Positions 23,795 through 34,983 are shown, numbered from the stretch's first letter. The stretch is DNA of 64,000 bases from Rhodosorus marinus (GCA_029953675.1 JAMWBK010000008.1:372001-436000); one strand, 5' to 3'. A program made the numbers and translations. Notes: generated by a model from the sequence alone, not told the origin.

Positions 23795-23945
23795 CACGAC
23801 CCTACTATATATCCATAATGATCAAAATTCTTGTTGTTTTAGTCGATGATTCGAAGTTAAAGTGAGCTTGGCAGCGAAGTGATAGGCTCGGTAATGTCCA
23901 GGTGATCCAATGCTTCTCTTCAAAAATTTCAAGGAGCTCAAAAGC

Positions 23946-24300
23946 CTACTTCGAGATTCCGATTGTAGATCCACAGTTTGGACAGTCATGTTCAACGGCA
24001 GACGTGCAGTTGCATGTGCCTTTGGAAAAGATGCAGCAAGCAGCGCACGGAAATGCAAGTACAGCTGAGAGCGCAAACCATAGCCAATTCTTGGTGGTGC
24101 CTGTTGATGTACAAGAAAAGGGTGAGCTCCAGATATGCCTTTGTTGACGGAATCCTAGATGTGCACTTACATGAGTCAACGTTGATATCTGTCTGGACGT
24201 TCTGGCGGCAAGATGGGCAACTTATTCTCCTTGACGTCTTTCCAAGATCCGCCGGGATGACTATGACGTCGCCACTCTTGGTATTCATGGGGGAGTTCAT
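23946..24300 (-). CDS. LITAF-domain membrane protein, paralogue A (2 exons)
   Basis: Exons 24171-24300 and 23946-24100 join to 94 aa across a 70-nt GT-AG intron. The protein has the LITAF layout: an N-terminal zinc knuckle half CPSC, a hydrophobic insertion (WLWFALSAVLAFPCAACCIF) and a C-terminal knuckle half with HDCPNCG. LITAF-like proteins bind zinc and sit monotopically on late-endosome or lysosome membranes, where they bind ESCRT and ubiquitin-ligase partners. The proline-rich PPxY part of animal LITAF is missing. A second LITAF gene of the same orientation is 2.5 kb away (26847-27200) and has no intron. ATG 24300 is the first Met before the domain; an upstream exon cannot be excluded. 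Confidence 0.8.
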
Positions 24301-25094
24301 TGTGCACTTTGCTACTTTTTGTCTCTTCGATACTTGTTGTCTCTTTGGTACTTGTTGTCTCTTCAGTAATCTTAGTTTCTGGGTCGCCTTATTCTTTTCT
24401 CTACTTTCTTGGTTGTTGGTTGGACCGTGAAAGCTGCTGAGATATTCTTCATGAAGTGACCATTAAATACTCTTTTTCGCATCGTGCTCGAGGACAGAAG
24501 TCTACCCGAACTTTCATTTACAGAGGAGCGTTTGTCAGCTGCGGGCAAGTACGGCGGAGATCCTGGCACTTGCTATATTACCACCAAGCTTCAGCCGGTC
24601 GCGGATCATCAGTTTGCAGATCACATCGCTTTTTCAGGTAGAAGAGTTTTGTACGAATATCAGACACCGACGCTCAAGGAAATTCGCTGATCAATCCCGC
24701 TCCTCACGTGCAACCACAGAGAACCATAGACATCCAAAAATAATTTTTTCTAACAAAAACTAATCCAAAAGTAGGTTATCTCACAAGCACTACTCTCTAA
24801 TAAAACTTTAAAAGTCCGATTTATACTAAAAACTCCCGAGCCCGACTAAGTTCACTCATGCTGGTGTCAGCTCCAAGCAGCTTGGCGACCTCAGCAGCAG
24901 TACATTTTGTACTACTGTCAGATAAGATAAAGCGCTTCCAGTCGCCCAGACCAGCCAAAAAAATTTGTTAGCCACTCATTCCACCATCCCGCGGAAGAAA
25001 CCAACCACGGAGAGACATTGGGATCAACAAATCGAGAGCAACATAAAGGCCAAAAAATATGCCTTTTCATCAGCACTACTCTCTAATGAATGAA
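24301..25094. other. Spacer next to a retrotransposon tail
   Basis: No gene recognised. A 16-bp motif AGCACTACTCTCTAAT occurs at about 24787 and again at about 25072, at the edge of the minus-strand retrotransposon fragment. Confidence 0.4.
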
Positions 25095-25370
25095 GTTGCT
25101 TAATCGGAGGCTGAAAGAAAAAACCCGAGGCAAAAACAAAGACTGAAGGGCGCGAAGATCGCCCGCCTCAAACAGCAAAGCACCGTTCATACGCGCCACA
25201 GCAAGAAACTTATCTCAAACGGGTAAACAACGAGGGCAGACGGTCAGGGCCTCGGAACATTTCCCGAAGCCACACGAGAACCAACGGAATCCAGAAACCC
25301 AAAGCATTCAATGACCAGAAGTACCTGGCGATGAGCTAGAGCCGCAGCACGAATCCCTGGGGGAAGACAA
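25095..25370 (-). mobile_element. Non-LTR retrotransposon 3' end (copy B)
   Basis: Reverse-complement copy of the 3' end seen at 48890-49180, aligning across its whole length: the C-terminal coding remnant, GTTTACCCG, AAGTTTCTTGCTGTGGCG and the CTCGGGTTTTTTC tail. Numerous substitutions; no intact frame. Confidence 0.75.
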
Positions 25371-25414
25371 AACATCCCGCATTTTTCAACTCTCTAATAG
25401 TGCTTATGAGAAAA

Positions 25415-25680
25415 ACATTCCGCTGGGGTTCTCGTTAGCCTCTGGGGCTGTTCGGCAACCACCCTGACCTTCTGTCCTCTTGTTGTTTACCCGTTTTAAG
25501 TTTCTTGCTGTGCAATTTCGCGATGGCGAGCTCGATGAACGCTGCTTCGATGTTGTATGAACACTACTTTGATGTAGGTGGCGCATCATCTTCGCCGCGC
25601 ATAGCCATTTTTTGTCCGCTCGGTCGTTTTTTCTTTCAGTCTCCACACAACAAATTCGTTCGCTCTCTAGCAATAAAAGC
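25415..25680 (+). mobile_element. Non-LTR retrotransposon 3' end (copy C)
   Basis: Same family as copy B but on the plus strand. It runs from ATTCCGCTGGGGTTCTCG through AAGTTTCTTGCTGTG to the TTTTTTCTTTCAGTCTCC tail. It carries a small insertion after CTTGCTGTG compared with the other copies. Copies B and C are head to head. Confidence 0.75.
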
Positions 25681-25925
25681 CTTACAAGTTCAATTTATAA
25701 TAAAAACTACATTGCCCGATGAAGTTCGCCCATTTCGATGGCAGCGGTCAGGCAAAGCGAACTTCACAAATTTTTCTTAAAATGTTTATATAGCTCAATC
25801 ATTATTTGTATCCAATATGCCAACTTATTCAGTAATTATATTGATAGTAATATTACCTGATCACGCATTTCCAACTTAAAAAGAGTGAAACGTCTCTAGA
25901 GTTGGGCGGCCATAGTGGGAGGGAC

Positions 25926-26203
25926 AAGGACGCTTTCCGAGATAGTATGATCTAAAATAGAACGTTTCTCAGGAAGGACTCATCTTGGCAGAGCTTCGCA
26001 AGCACACGACTGTGAGGGATCCTTGACTTCCTCCTCACGGTGGATCGTATCTGAGTTGGGCCCTGCCGCAGTGGGGTAGACCAGAACGCTTTCCGAGGTA
26101 GTCTGATTTTAAAAAAGCAGTCTCTCAGGAAGCACTTATTTGGCAGAGCTTCGCAAGCTCCCGCTTACGAGGAATTCTTGACAGCCTTCTCACGGAGTTG
26201 TCC
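25926..26203 (+). repeat. Direct duplication, about 150-bp unit, 2 copies
   Basis: Two diverged copies (from about 25926 and 26080), each with ACGCTTTCCGAG, GTCTGATTTTAAAA-like sequence, TCTCAGGAAG, GCAGAGCTTCGCAAGC, and ending near CTCACGG. Non-coding. Confidence 0.75.
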
Positions 26204-26846
26204 TTGATACTCCGGCTCCGCGCGCAAACGCTGGTTTGCAACAACAGTTGGATGAGCTCGTCATCAACGTCTCCCTTTACGCTCCTGATGGTAGATGGAA
26301 GTCCTTGCTCTGCGGTTCCGTTGTCTGATCTTCCTCAATTTTATCTCGGACTTCATACATCAGTCCCTAAAGCTACTCTAAACTGCTACGCTTTTCAAAC
26401 CTGAGAGCATGCCTAGAAGGAAAACCTGCACGCCATTGACTTCGCACAAGTTTTTGAAACATTTCGAGCAGTATCCTGCGATTGATTAATTGCTGGTTTG
26501 GTTAAATTTTGCTAAAGGCCCCTCGGTGGACTCCAGGATTTGCTCATTTTGGCACGATAGTAAGAGAATGTCATCTTCAAAGTCCTCCAAGTCGATCTTT
26601 CCCGAAGAAGGTTCTGGGCGATCGGACGATTGAGGAACCATGGTTTGACTCATCAGCGAACGATTCATCAGTTCTGAAAGAGACGAAAATTGCTGTGGCC
26701 GACGACTGGCCAAGTATGGTGGTCATCGAGCGTGCATGTGGACTATGGATGCATCCGTTTCAGAATATGGTCTTTACATTTTATGCTATGTTTCTACAGC
26801 CGAAGTTATCGGATAGTTATATCAATGGTTTGTACAGCAAGCATCT
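26204..26846. other. Spacer with a possible minus-strand coding fragment
   Basis: A minus-strand frame ending at 26486 has an acidic stretch (DLEDFEDDILLL) and protein-like composition, but it lacks a proper ATG in that frame. No gene is claimed. Confidence 0.35.
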
Positions 26847-27200
26847 CTATGCATAAGAAACTCCAATCAAATCTCCGCACTTCGGACATGAGTGCGCAAC
26901 TTCAGAACTGCAGTTGGCGCAGCTCTTGGAGAAGATGCAGCACGCGGCGCATGGAGCAAAAAATGCACACGCGATTCCCATGTACATCCAGTTTAGGCCT
27001 GTGCATGTTTCAACGTTGGTCTCCGTCTCAACCAGATTCTCACATTTCGGACAAGTCAATTGCCGGGGCTTCTTTCCAAGATCCCTAGGCACAAACACGA
27101 CTCTCCCAGTGCTCATCGGAGTTGTACCCGCCATGTTGTAGTTCTTGCCAGTAGTGCTGTAGTTGTAGTTCCTACCAGTAGTGCTGTAGTTGTAGCTCAT
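26847..27200 (-). CDS. LITAF-domain membrane protein, paralogue B
   Basis: Single-exon 117-aa protein from ATG 27200. The N-terminus has two copies of NYSTTG.NYN (a Tyr/Asn-rich repeat). The LITAF domain follows: CPKC, then a Gly-containing hydrophobic segment WMYMGIACAFFAPCAACC, then a Cys-rich end with HSCPKCGDLIGV. The two Cys-pair halves form one zinc site around the membrane-inserting segment. The expected location is the cytosolic face of endolysosomal membranes. The C-terminus has an extra CANC before the canonical H.CP.C. It is intronless, whereas paralogue A (23946-24300) is split at the middle of the domain, so either B is a retro-type duplicate or the intron was gained or lost. Confidence 0.85.
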   Translation of the reverse strand: MSYNYSTTGRNYNYSTTGKNYNMAGTTPMSTGRVVFVPRDLGKKPRQLTCPKCENLVETETNVETCTGLNWMYMGIACAFFAPCAACCIFSKSCANCSSEVAHSCPKCGDLIGVSYA

Positions 27201-29149
27201 GGTGCTTCTCGACGTCGTTTGCGCGTCCCTTTCAAAATGTTAGAAATCTTCTTCCTCGTCCTCCGAACGCTTTCGGTTCTTTCTCAGGTAACCGCGAGCG
27301 GACCAACATGTATATACATATATGCACATGTAGGTCCATTCCCTCGGGGACTGACTATGGCTGTGTCAGGCCCACGAACCTCCCTCGAAGATTTCATTTT
27401 CCCAATAGCCCTTCTTTCCATCCTCAAGAAGTCTATTGACCGGGTGTTCAGAGCTTTCCCAACCCCGCGGACCTGCTACGGTTGAGAGTGGATCTCTGTC
27501 GGGCTCGAATGGATGTTCTCTGTTGGACTCGACAGACAAACACAGCATATTTTGGCCAGCTCAATATGGAAAGAGGCGACGTTTTTCAAACTAATTCAAT
27601 CTCTTGGTTTCAATTCAACACTCTAACACAATTGCAACCCCGCTCCCCCTCTTTTCTACACGAGAAATACTTACCGGGCGAGGGAGGGCACCGGTGCCAC
27701 CCCTCCTACCAGTTTCTAATTTCCGTAATTAGCTCTCGGCCATTTTCAGTATTCCAAATCACAAACCCGATTGGCTGATAGTATCAATATTTTGAAAATA
27801 TAATCGAAGGCTTGTCGGCATGCCGTTTTCGCTCAGTTCAATCATTATTTCATATTGAATACTTATAATTAATGAAAACTTTTCGGGATGTTCGAAGAGT
27901 AAGTCAATATATTGAATTGTACTAATAATTAGATGTTGACTAATACATATGACAATTGTACTAATAATTCATGGTTGACATTTTGTTGTACTTTGAGGAA
28001 AGAGATGTTTTAATGACTCTAAGAATAGGCCCAGCGCGCCAGCTGTTTGAGGGAAACTGTTGTGCACGTAGTAAACACCAGAGTCTTGGGACTCGAGAGA
28101 GTTGTAAGTCGTAAAGATTGTGTGAACGTTTGGTATTTCGGAGTGAACATCATCATCATTATTATCATGATGAGTTTATTCACTGAACACCATAACCGCG
28201 AGAGGCATGTTTATATATATACTATATACAAGTACGGATAAAGCCAGGGATGCTCCAGTTCATACGCTGTGTTGTCTCCTGACAGCGATTGCCCGTATCG
28301 GACGAACTGAAGTGGTATCGGGAGCTAGGATGCATTGGCGGCCTGCGGCTCGCTTCCCTGCTCTGTGCTCCCGTCAACCTCAGCCTGGTCCAGTGCCGTT
28401 CGATCCGTTCATGCTCCAGCTCATAGGAATTGGAGTATTACTGGCTTTGTTCGCACGTCTCTACCTTTCTGTAGGAATATCCCACAGTATCGAAGCTCGT
28501 CCCTCAGCGCGTTTCCTATGTCGCCAGTCGCGAGGTAAATTCCAGGGCCGCATCTCGGTGAATGGTTGCTATATACAATCGTGGTCAGTCAAGTCTGCTA
28601 GAACTATTGTCGTCTCAAGGACATTTGCAAACTTGAAGCTTTCCTCGTACGCTCAGCTCCAGCCTGCTATTTTAGTGTTCCTTTAACTAGATCATGGGCT
28701 AGCTTCAACTTAGTGCTGCATTTCCCGGCCTCCGAGGGCATAATATCTTTCTCCATAAAGCGATCATGGTCATACATTTGTGGCAACAGTAAAAATACGG
28801 CACACGACGTAGCAAGAACTGCTCTGCCTGGAGGCTGGAAAGAGGCACTGGTTTCATACTGACTGTCTAGGTCTCGGCTACGGATTCTGCCGGACATAAG
28901 TGATGCTCAGCGCTGGGTAGACCACGTCTTGTTAGTAAGGATCATAAACCGGAAACTGTGCCTGCGAGCCAAAGAGTTATTCAACCAACTCGGCCCGAAT
29001 TGGCAAGCAGAAGGAGATATAATGCGCTGTCTGATACGATCAACGAAGTCACTAAAGTCAGATAGCTGCGGGGCGAGCCTTAGGTTCTACTTGGGGGTTA
29101 ATCAACCTGCCTGGTCAGGGCACCTCTCTTCTCGGAGTCAATACTGCTC
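27201..29149. other. Spacer, no gene recognised
   Basis: Mixed sequence with AT-rich part 27780-28020. A 28207-28686 frame is open but unrecognised. Sequence from about 28930 may belong to the reverse-transcriptase relic that follows. Confidence 0.4.
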
Positions 29150-29568
29150 GTGTGCGATTGAAACAGGCGCTATCGCGGGCCACCTACTGGGGCTGTAGCA
29201 CGGTGAGGGGTACTCGCACTCGGTGTTACACGTGGATAGACCGTCTTCTCTTCAAGAATCTGCGACCACGGCTGCGTGCAGGGGGGCATCACATCGAGGA
29301 GGAACAACCCATCCCGGTTGCAGCGTGCGTCAGTGCGAATCCGGCCCATGAGGAGTGTAGGGTACGGGCGCGTAGAATTTCGGCTCTCCTCATCGAGGAT
29401 GCCAACGGGCTGAGGAACACGTATGTGGACCTAACGCTCCCTTGTCCCCTCGTGTTCCAGTGCTTGCCTCAGCGCCCCCGTCGGAGGGGCGTCGCTGCGA
29501 ATACTATGCGGAGGCATAAGGAGTTAGTGTACACGGAGGCGCTAACCAACGTTGAGGCTTTGGTGTAA
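29150..29568 (+). mobile_element. Relic of a non-LTR retrotransposon ORF C-terminus
   Basis: A 138-codon open frame whose end, NTYVDLTLPCPL then RRGVAANTMRRHKELVYTEA, parallels HIDLSAPNPQ and RRGFAAASMRRRKELKYAGA of the element at 48363-49185. It is the C-terminal, endonuclease-like part of a LINE-type polyprotein, from a second diverged lineage. Upstream sequence is not open. Confidence 0.6.
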
Positions 29569-29599
29569 ACCAACAAATCCGTTGACGTTTGAGCATAAC

Positions 29600-29850
29600 G
29601 CCATCAGCACGGTTTTAGCGAAAGGAATCAAAGACCCGCCGATTGTTGATAAGACCTTCGTTTTCCGAAGGGATTGGACTTCGAATGTTCAGCGATACCG
29701 GTCGGACAAAACCTCAGGCATTCAATCAACGCTAGTCTAGCAATCAATCATCTTGTGCACTGATACTGAATAATGGTTACTTTTCGCCACGACAAGCTGT
29801 CACTCTCGTGCATTGAATTAGGATTACTTCTGATCTACATAGATGGCAAG
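29600..29850. repeat. Dispersed repeat, related to 21941-22245
   Basis: The portion from 29725 matches 22095 onward: ATTCAATCAACGCTAG, CAATCAATCATCTTG, then a TACTGAATAATGGTTACTT block. Confidence 0.6.
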
Positions 29851-30303
29851 GGTAAAACGATCTAATTATTACTTAATTTCAGGAGAACTAGACTTCTATC
29901 AGTCTAAAACATGACAACCTTGCTCTTAGACTAACTCTGATAGAATATCAGACGTTTTAACTGACAACAAATCAGACAAGGTTCTTAGAAGTATTTCAAC
30001 CACGTAGCACAAAATTTCCACTTTTAGTCCTTTCAGCCGACGTGAAGTGCGAAAACAACAATTTATTGGACGATTTATGACATCCCAATGAAGAAGGAAC
30101 TTGAGCTGGATAAAATAAAGAGAAATAAAAACTCTTAGCCAATGAACAAAAGGAAGCCAGTGTAAGCACCGTATACTGTGGCAGGGGATGCTCAACGATA
30201 ACCAACCATATTAATCGAGAGGGTCCTGTTAGGGGTAGTAGGTCGATGTTATCCTGTACGCGGTTCGTGTAGACGGGTCATCTTGTTGTCCGGTCTAGAT
30301 GAG
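29851..30303. other. Upstream region of START paralogue 2
   Basis: No gene recognised; ends in a short G-rich stretch before the ATG. Confidence 0.4.
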
Positions 30304-31518
30304 ATGGAGGAGGTTGCGGAAGTCTTCAGCCGCGTCGAGGAGCTGTATGATGAAGACAAGATATTCCAAGCTGGAAGGTTGTTGGAAGGAGTGATTAGCA
30401 ATGGCGGTGAATCAGCTCTGGAACGGGTTAGACAGCACCCGAGGATGTCGAAGATTAGGCAGAGCTGCAAGGATGCGACTGACATGATGGCCACGATGAA
30501 AAAACTTGATGATTGGGTGATATGTTACAACGGAAAGCAAACTAAAGTCTGGTATAAAGCCGAGACGGGCACAAAGTATAAGAGCCTTCGTTCTGAGGCG
30601 GTGCTCAGAGCCGATGTAAGGAAGCTCGACTGTTTCAATATCAGAATTGCGTTTTACCAGCTAACCTGGAAATCAACTGCATCTCTCCATCTCTACGTGG
30701 TTGCTAGATGATTAGTTTGCTCAGTATCATTTACGAAACAGACTTGCATCCGGACCTGTTTCCGTTCATTTCTGAATCAGAGCTGCTTCTACAACCTGCT
30801 CGGGCTAAGAAAATCATTAGACTTAGCATTCAAGCTCCATGGCCGCTCAAGGCTAGGGAGACTGCTCTGTTCGGGTAAGAGCTCCACGGGAAACCTGAAC
30901 ATCGTGATACCTGATTGCGTGACTTACCTCATCCTCGTTCAAAAACAAAAACCACATCAGGTATGCCGTAGATGGACTTGATGAAGATAACTGCTATTTC
31001 GTGTACTTTCGAGAAGTTGTTCCGGAGCAAGATGATTGTACGCCTCCTGCGGTCCCCAAAGATCGAGTGAAAATGACCGTTCGAAGAGCTGCCATTTGCT
31101 TTGAACCAGTCTCCCCGACGAGAACTAAAGTCACTACCATCGCAAATATGGATCCTGCTATCAGCTTCCTAACACCCGCCATGCTGAATTGGTTGTCGAG
31201 GTAACGACAGCAGCCCCAGGCCGTTTTCTGCGGATGAACATCAGACAACACTTGGAGCGCTAACGGGATTTTTTTCTCTATCTTGACTGGTACAATAACC
31301 GCAGAGCAATATTTAGACTTGCTCTCAGAGTCTTTGAGTCGAAAGCGCAGTCGATTGATCGGCTGCCTCATGCCAGTCGGCTTGAAAGCGGCGCGATCTA
31401 CGTGCACCTTCGTGAAAGACTGCATGCGTTTGATCAAGCAACGTGGGCTAGTCATTCAAGACTGTGCGATGAGATGGATGCTGCACGAAGCAACCGAAGT
31501 TCAGTGTCGATTATGTAA
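30304..31518 (+). CDS. START-domain lipid-binding protein, paralogue 2 (4 exons)
   Basis: Exons 30304-30615, 30708-30874, 30961-31200 and 31305-31518 give 310 aa in frame. The domain order matches paralogue 1 (19121-20537): N-terminal helices with YDEDKIFQAG, DDWVICYNGKQTKVWYK, a helix with SIIYETDLHPDLFPF, AVDGLDEDNCYFVYFRE, ANMDPAISFLTPAMLNW and the terminal helix beginning IFRLALRVFESK. Exons 2 to 4 share splice phases with paralogue 1, and exon 2 has exactly the same length (167 nt) as its counterpart. The first intron of paralogue 1, after Phe-Gln, is absent here. The C-terminal tail is shorter and unrelated. Acceptor choice at 30708 rather than 30716 keeps frame and codon alignment. The gene looks intact; divergence is high, so it is probably functional and old. 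Confidence 0.75.
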
Positions 31519-34011
31519 AACAAATTCGCTTGGTCGATGGGTTGGATCCCGTCTTCGAGCCCGGCGCAATTGTGTGGGCAAGCTGCCACTTATGAAAGCT
31601 TGTGCAACCAAAGGTCTGCAGATGAGAGACCTGCCTGTGAGGACTATTGAATAGCCGTACTGAAACTAGCTGCTTTTCGGGAAAGCTCGATACAAGATTT
31701 CCGATGGGAGGGGCAGCCTAACCAGCCAAACGCACCAATAACCAGCGTCCTGGCCTTCAGGGCCTTGGTGATAACGGGATGAAGGACTCTCAATGATTGA
31801 CAGAGAAGAGGGGCAGCCACCCAGTAGCACCGTTGAAACAGTTCCCAAGAGCACACTATGTCGAACTGCTCTCCGAGCCTGTTTCGATTGGCTGGATCTC
31901 CTGTTTCACCCTCATAAGTCAATTAAATTCATTTGTACATTGTTATAGGCCATTTACAGACTTTTCCACTCATCGTACTTGCAGGCGGTCTATCCCCTCT
32001 ACAACAACTCCGCTCTCCCCCAAAGAGAAACATTGCCTTGCTCACATCCTGGGTCTCTCAATTCCCAAACCTATGTGGTTCGCGCAGGGCCACCACTCTG
32101 CGCCACACAAAACGAAAGAAAACCAGTACATCAACCAGAAAAAGAAAAGGAGAAGGGGGACAATCGCGGTTTCGAAGTGTTACAGTCCTTCCCCTTGCCG
32201 CACTCCTAACGCTCGACGATGCCACAGCCCAGGCTGACCGTGTGCCCGAGATCGAAAAATCAATCAACATAAACTTCAGTCAATGAGAAAAAATTAGTCA
32301 AAACCCCCACCCCTCACAATCCTCTTCCTAATTCCTTCGCGCTCTAGAAATTCAGAACCACGTCTCAGAAACTAAATAAATCAAGGAATGGAGAAAGGTA
32401 AGTGTCAACGCTTACCCCCTCTATATTGTTCGACTATTTGTTGAAATGATTTTGTGCGGGAAAACCCCTCTGGTGCACGCGCGCTGCTTCGTTTGGAAGG
32501 CTGTTTTTTTTATTTTCTTGATAGGCTTGAAAAAAGGATCTTCTACAGGGCCTCCTGGTAAGAAATTTTTGGGAGCATCTCCTAATCATGAGCTTCGGAA
32601 GATCTTTATTAAGAAAATGTCTTCTTCTATCAACCCTTGTTCATGTTTTGTTCAAAATATAGAAAGTTTAGGAATATTTAATCCATGTTGTCACCCTGCG
32701 CAGTGAGAGCTTGCGCACAACCGTGGATACCTCGAAACCTCTCCCCCCCCAACCTCCAACCCGTGTTCGAATCTTACTGGAAATATTCAAGGGGTTGTTA
32801 GTCCATTATTTTCACAAGAAATACTGAAATAAATTACCAAAACACCGTAAGAAGGTGAAAAAGCGAAAGGGGGAAAACAAACCACGCAATCGAGTAATGA
32901 TATCAAAAACAAAGGGGAGCTACCAAGACCCAACCGAAAACCTAATTTTCCTAACATTTTTTGAAATTCTAAGCCCCTATATTCCAAAAACAATAAACAA
33001 ACCGGAGGCAACCTTTCTTCAGAAGACACGATACGATACCATACACAACCCCCCTCGCCCACATCAAAGATATCCCAAAACATACAAGAAAATACCACTA
33101 AAAACGATTTCATGAGAATGTACAGTTTAAACATAACCCCCCCCTCAAAGCCGATATATCAGTCATTATAGAGATAATCAATCAAGTTCCCTGATTTCAA
33201 GGTTTTTTTGAGGGGTTTCTATGGCCGGTGGTGGAATTTTTTTTTTATTTTGCGGGGGGTGAGTGGGGCGCGGGGGGGGGGGGGTTTTACAAGATTGTTT
33301 TACAATAGTACGCTTTGTTTGATAGCAAGATAGGAAGAGTTTTCCGTGTCTAAGGGGGAAAAGTGAAGGGGTGAGGAGAGTGGGATTTGGAGAGCGGAGC
33401 TTGGGGGGAAGAAGAAGGGAAAGGGAGGGAGAGAGACGGTTGGTTGTGAGGGTCAAATGAAGATAGGGAATGCTGTTGTTGTCCTTTTTGGAGGGGTTTC
33501 AGGCGAGTATCTGTGTTGGATGAGTGGAAGACTGGAATTTAGATAGGGAAAAGGTTTTACATTTGGATGATTGGATTTAGAGAGCGGGAGGTTTGGGTCA
33601 GCAACTGGAGAATTTTTGTTGGGTTGTAGATTGGATTTGTCGCTGGGAAGGAGGAATCCTGGCTAGGTGTCTGCCGAAGTATTGGGGACCTGGTCTGTGG
33701 TTAGTTTGTTTATTTGGAGGGGAGTGTCGATGGAGAGCTATTGCCTCTGAGATTGTGGAGGTGTATTGTGGGGGTTGTTGAGCGTTTGGGGAGGGGGTTG
33801 CGTTTTTGTGGTTGGTAGTTTCTGAGTTGTAGCGATGGAAGCGACGGCTTTGGGTGGGTGCGATGCTAATTCTTCTTTTTGTTGTTTGCGTTGTTTTGTT
33901 TGCGGCGTGCTGCGGATGAGGTGCTGATGGCGATTGAACTAACATCTTCGCTTTTGTGTTTTGGTTTCAGGTTCTGAAGGTCCGGAAGAAGGATTTGGAC
34001 ATCGAAGAGAC
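31519..34011. other. Long spacer, no gene recognised
   Basis: Several open frames (31800-32290, 32446-32706) lack starts or motifs. 33130-33960 is strongly G-rich on the plus strand with runs of ten G, leading into the SGF29-like gene; part may be its 5' exon or UTR, as a good acceptor (TTTGGTTTCAG) precedes the first ATG. Confidence 0.45.
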
Positions 34012-34983
34012 ATGGCGGCGCTGAGTGGGCAGGATGAGGTACAAGCTGCGACAATGTTGTTGCTGGGATTGAAACAGTACGCCCTGAAAACAGAGGATGA
34101 GGATTTCTTTTCGGCTGCGGGAAGCGTTGAGACAACAGCCGATGAGCAATTTCCTCTGGTGCCGAAAATGGAGACGGAATCAGTAGGCAACGAGATGGAG
34201 GAATCGGAGCTTGTAGAGGAAGCTTCTTACGGCTTACAGAAGCGAAATTCTACGGGCAACTCTTCTTCCTCAAAGAAGAAACAGAGAAGAGCCTACAGCG
34301 ATGGTAGTTCTACGACAAGAAGAAAGTCTAAAAGGTACGTACTTGCCACACAAAGGCTCAAAGACACCGTGCGCGTTTGGTGAACTGACGTTCGCCGTTC
34401 CTCCTCGTGAAACTCCAATAGCAATTGTTCGAAGGATGACTCGGAGACTGGGTTGGAACCTGACACCAACGTTGCATGTAAGGTGAGGGACGCCGAGTCC
34501 GGCGACTCCCAGTGGATTTTGGGAAGGGTATTGCAATACTTCCCAGAGAGCAGAAAATACGAGGTTCTTGACGTAGGCGATTCTGATGAAGTCGCTCAGC
34601 AGAGGAAACCCAGCAGAAGACCAAGGTGCGTAGTCTTGTGGAAAATTCGGGACAAACTTTGACGGCTCACAGGTCATGTGGGTTTGTACTGAGAAAGCGC
34701 TCTGTTACTGCTTTCAAACTGTTCCTCCAGATGCTACAAACTGTCTAGAAACAGGATTCGGGTGTTGCCGTCGGAGCCTAGGATTGACCTTGCGAAACGC
34801 GCTCGAACCTTGGCAGTCTATCCCAACACGACGGTTTTCTATCCGGCAACTGTCCATCTTTCCGCAATGACCCGGGAGGATCGAGAATACACTCTTGAGT
34901 TTGATGATGAAGAGGAACAGGGGGATCTTCGATGGAAGAGAGTACCTGCCTACCATGTACTGCCTATAGATGAGGCCTTGTAA
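34012..34983 (+). CDS. SGF29: SGF29-like tandem-Tudor subunit of SAGA (3 exons)
   Basis: Reader of H3K4me2/3 in SAGA-type histone acetyltransferase complexes. Exons 34012-34334, 34422-34625 and 34731-34983 give 259 aa. The first 110 residues are acidic then basic (KSKR) and low in complexity. The tandem Tudor domain follows: VACKVRDAE and WILGRVLQYF with KYEVLDVGD (Tudor 1), then RTLAVYPNTTVFYPATV and YTLEFDDEEEQG ending VPAYHVLPI (Tudor 2). The aromatic cage pattern AVYP, FYPATV and EFDDE corresponds to the family's conserved Tyr, Tyr, Phe and Asp. The N-terminal coiled coil that docks on Ada3 in yeast and animals is not obvious; it may lie in an upstream exon, since a splice acceptor sits just before the ATG. 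Domain identification is firm; the start is uncertain. Confidence 0.85.

Noticed and set aside
26486-26734. Acidic minus-strand frame next to the LITAF gene
   Set aside because: The protein-like frame lacks an ATG, and the ATG at 26734 is in a different frame; no splice site fixes this.
30716-30874. Frameshift in START paralogue 2
   Set aside because: Using the acceptor before 30716 breaks the frame and suggested a pseudogene, but the AG just before 30708 restores frame and codon alignment with paralogue 1.
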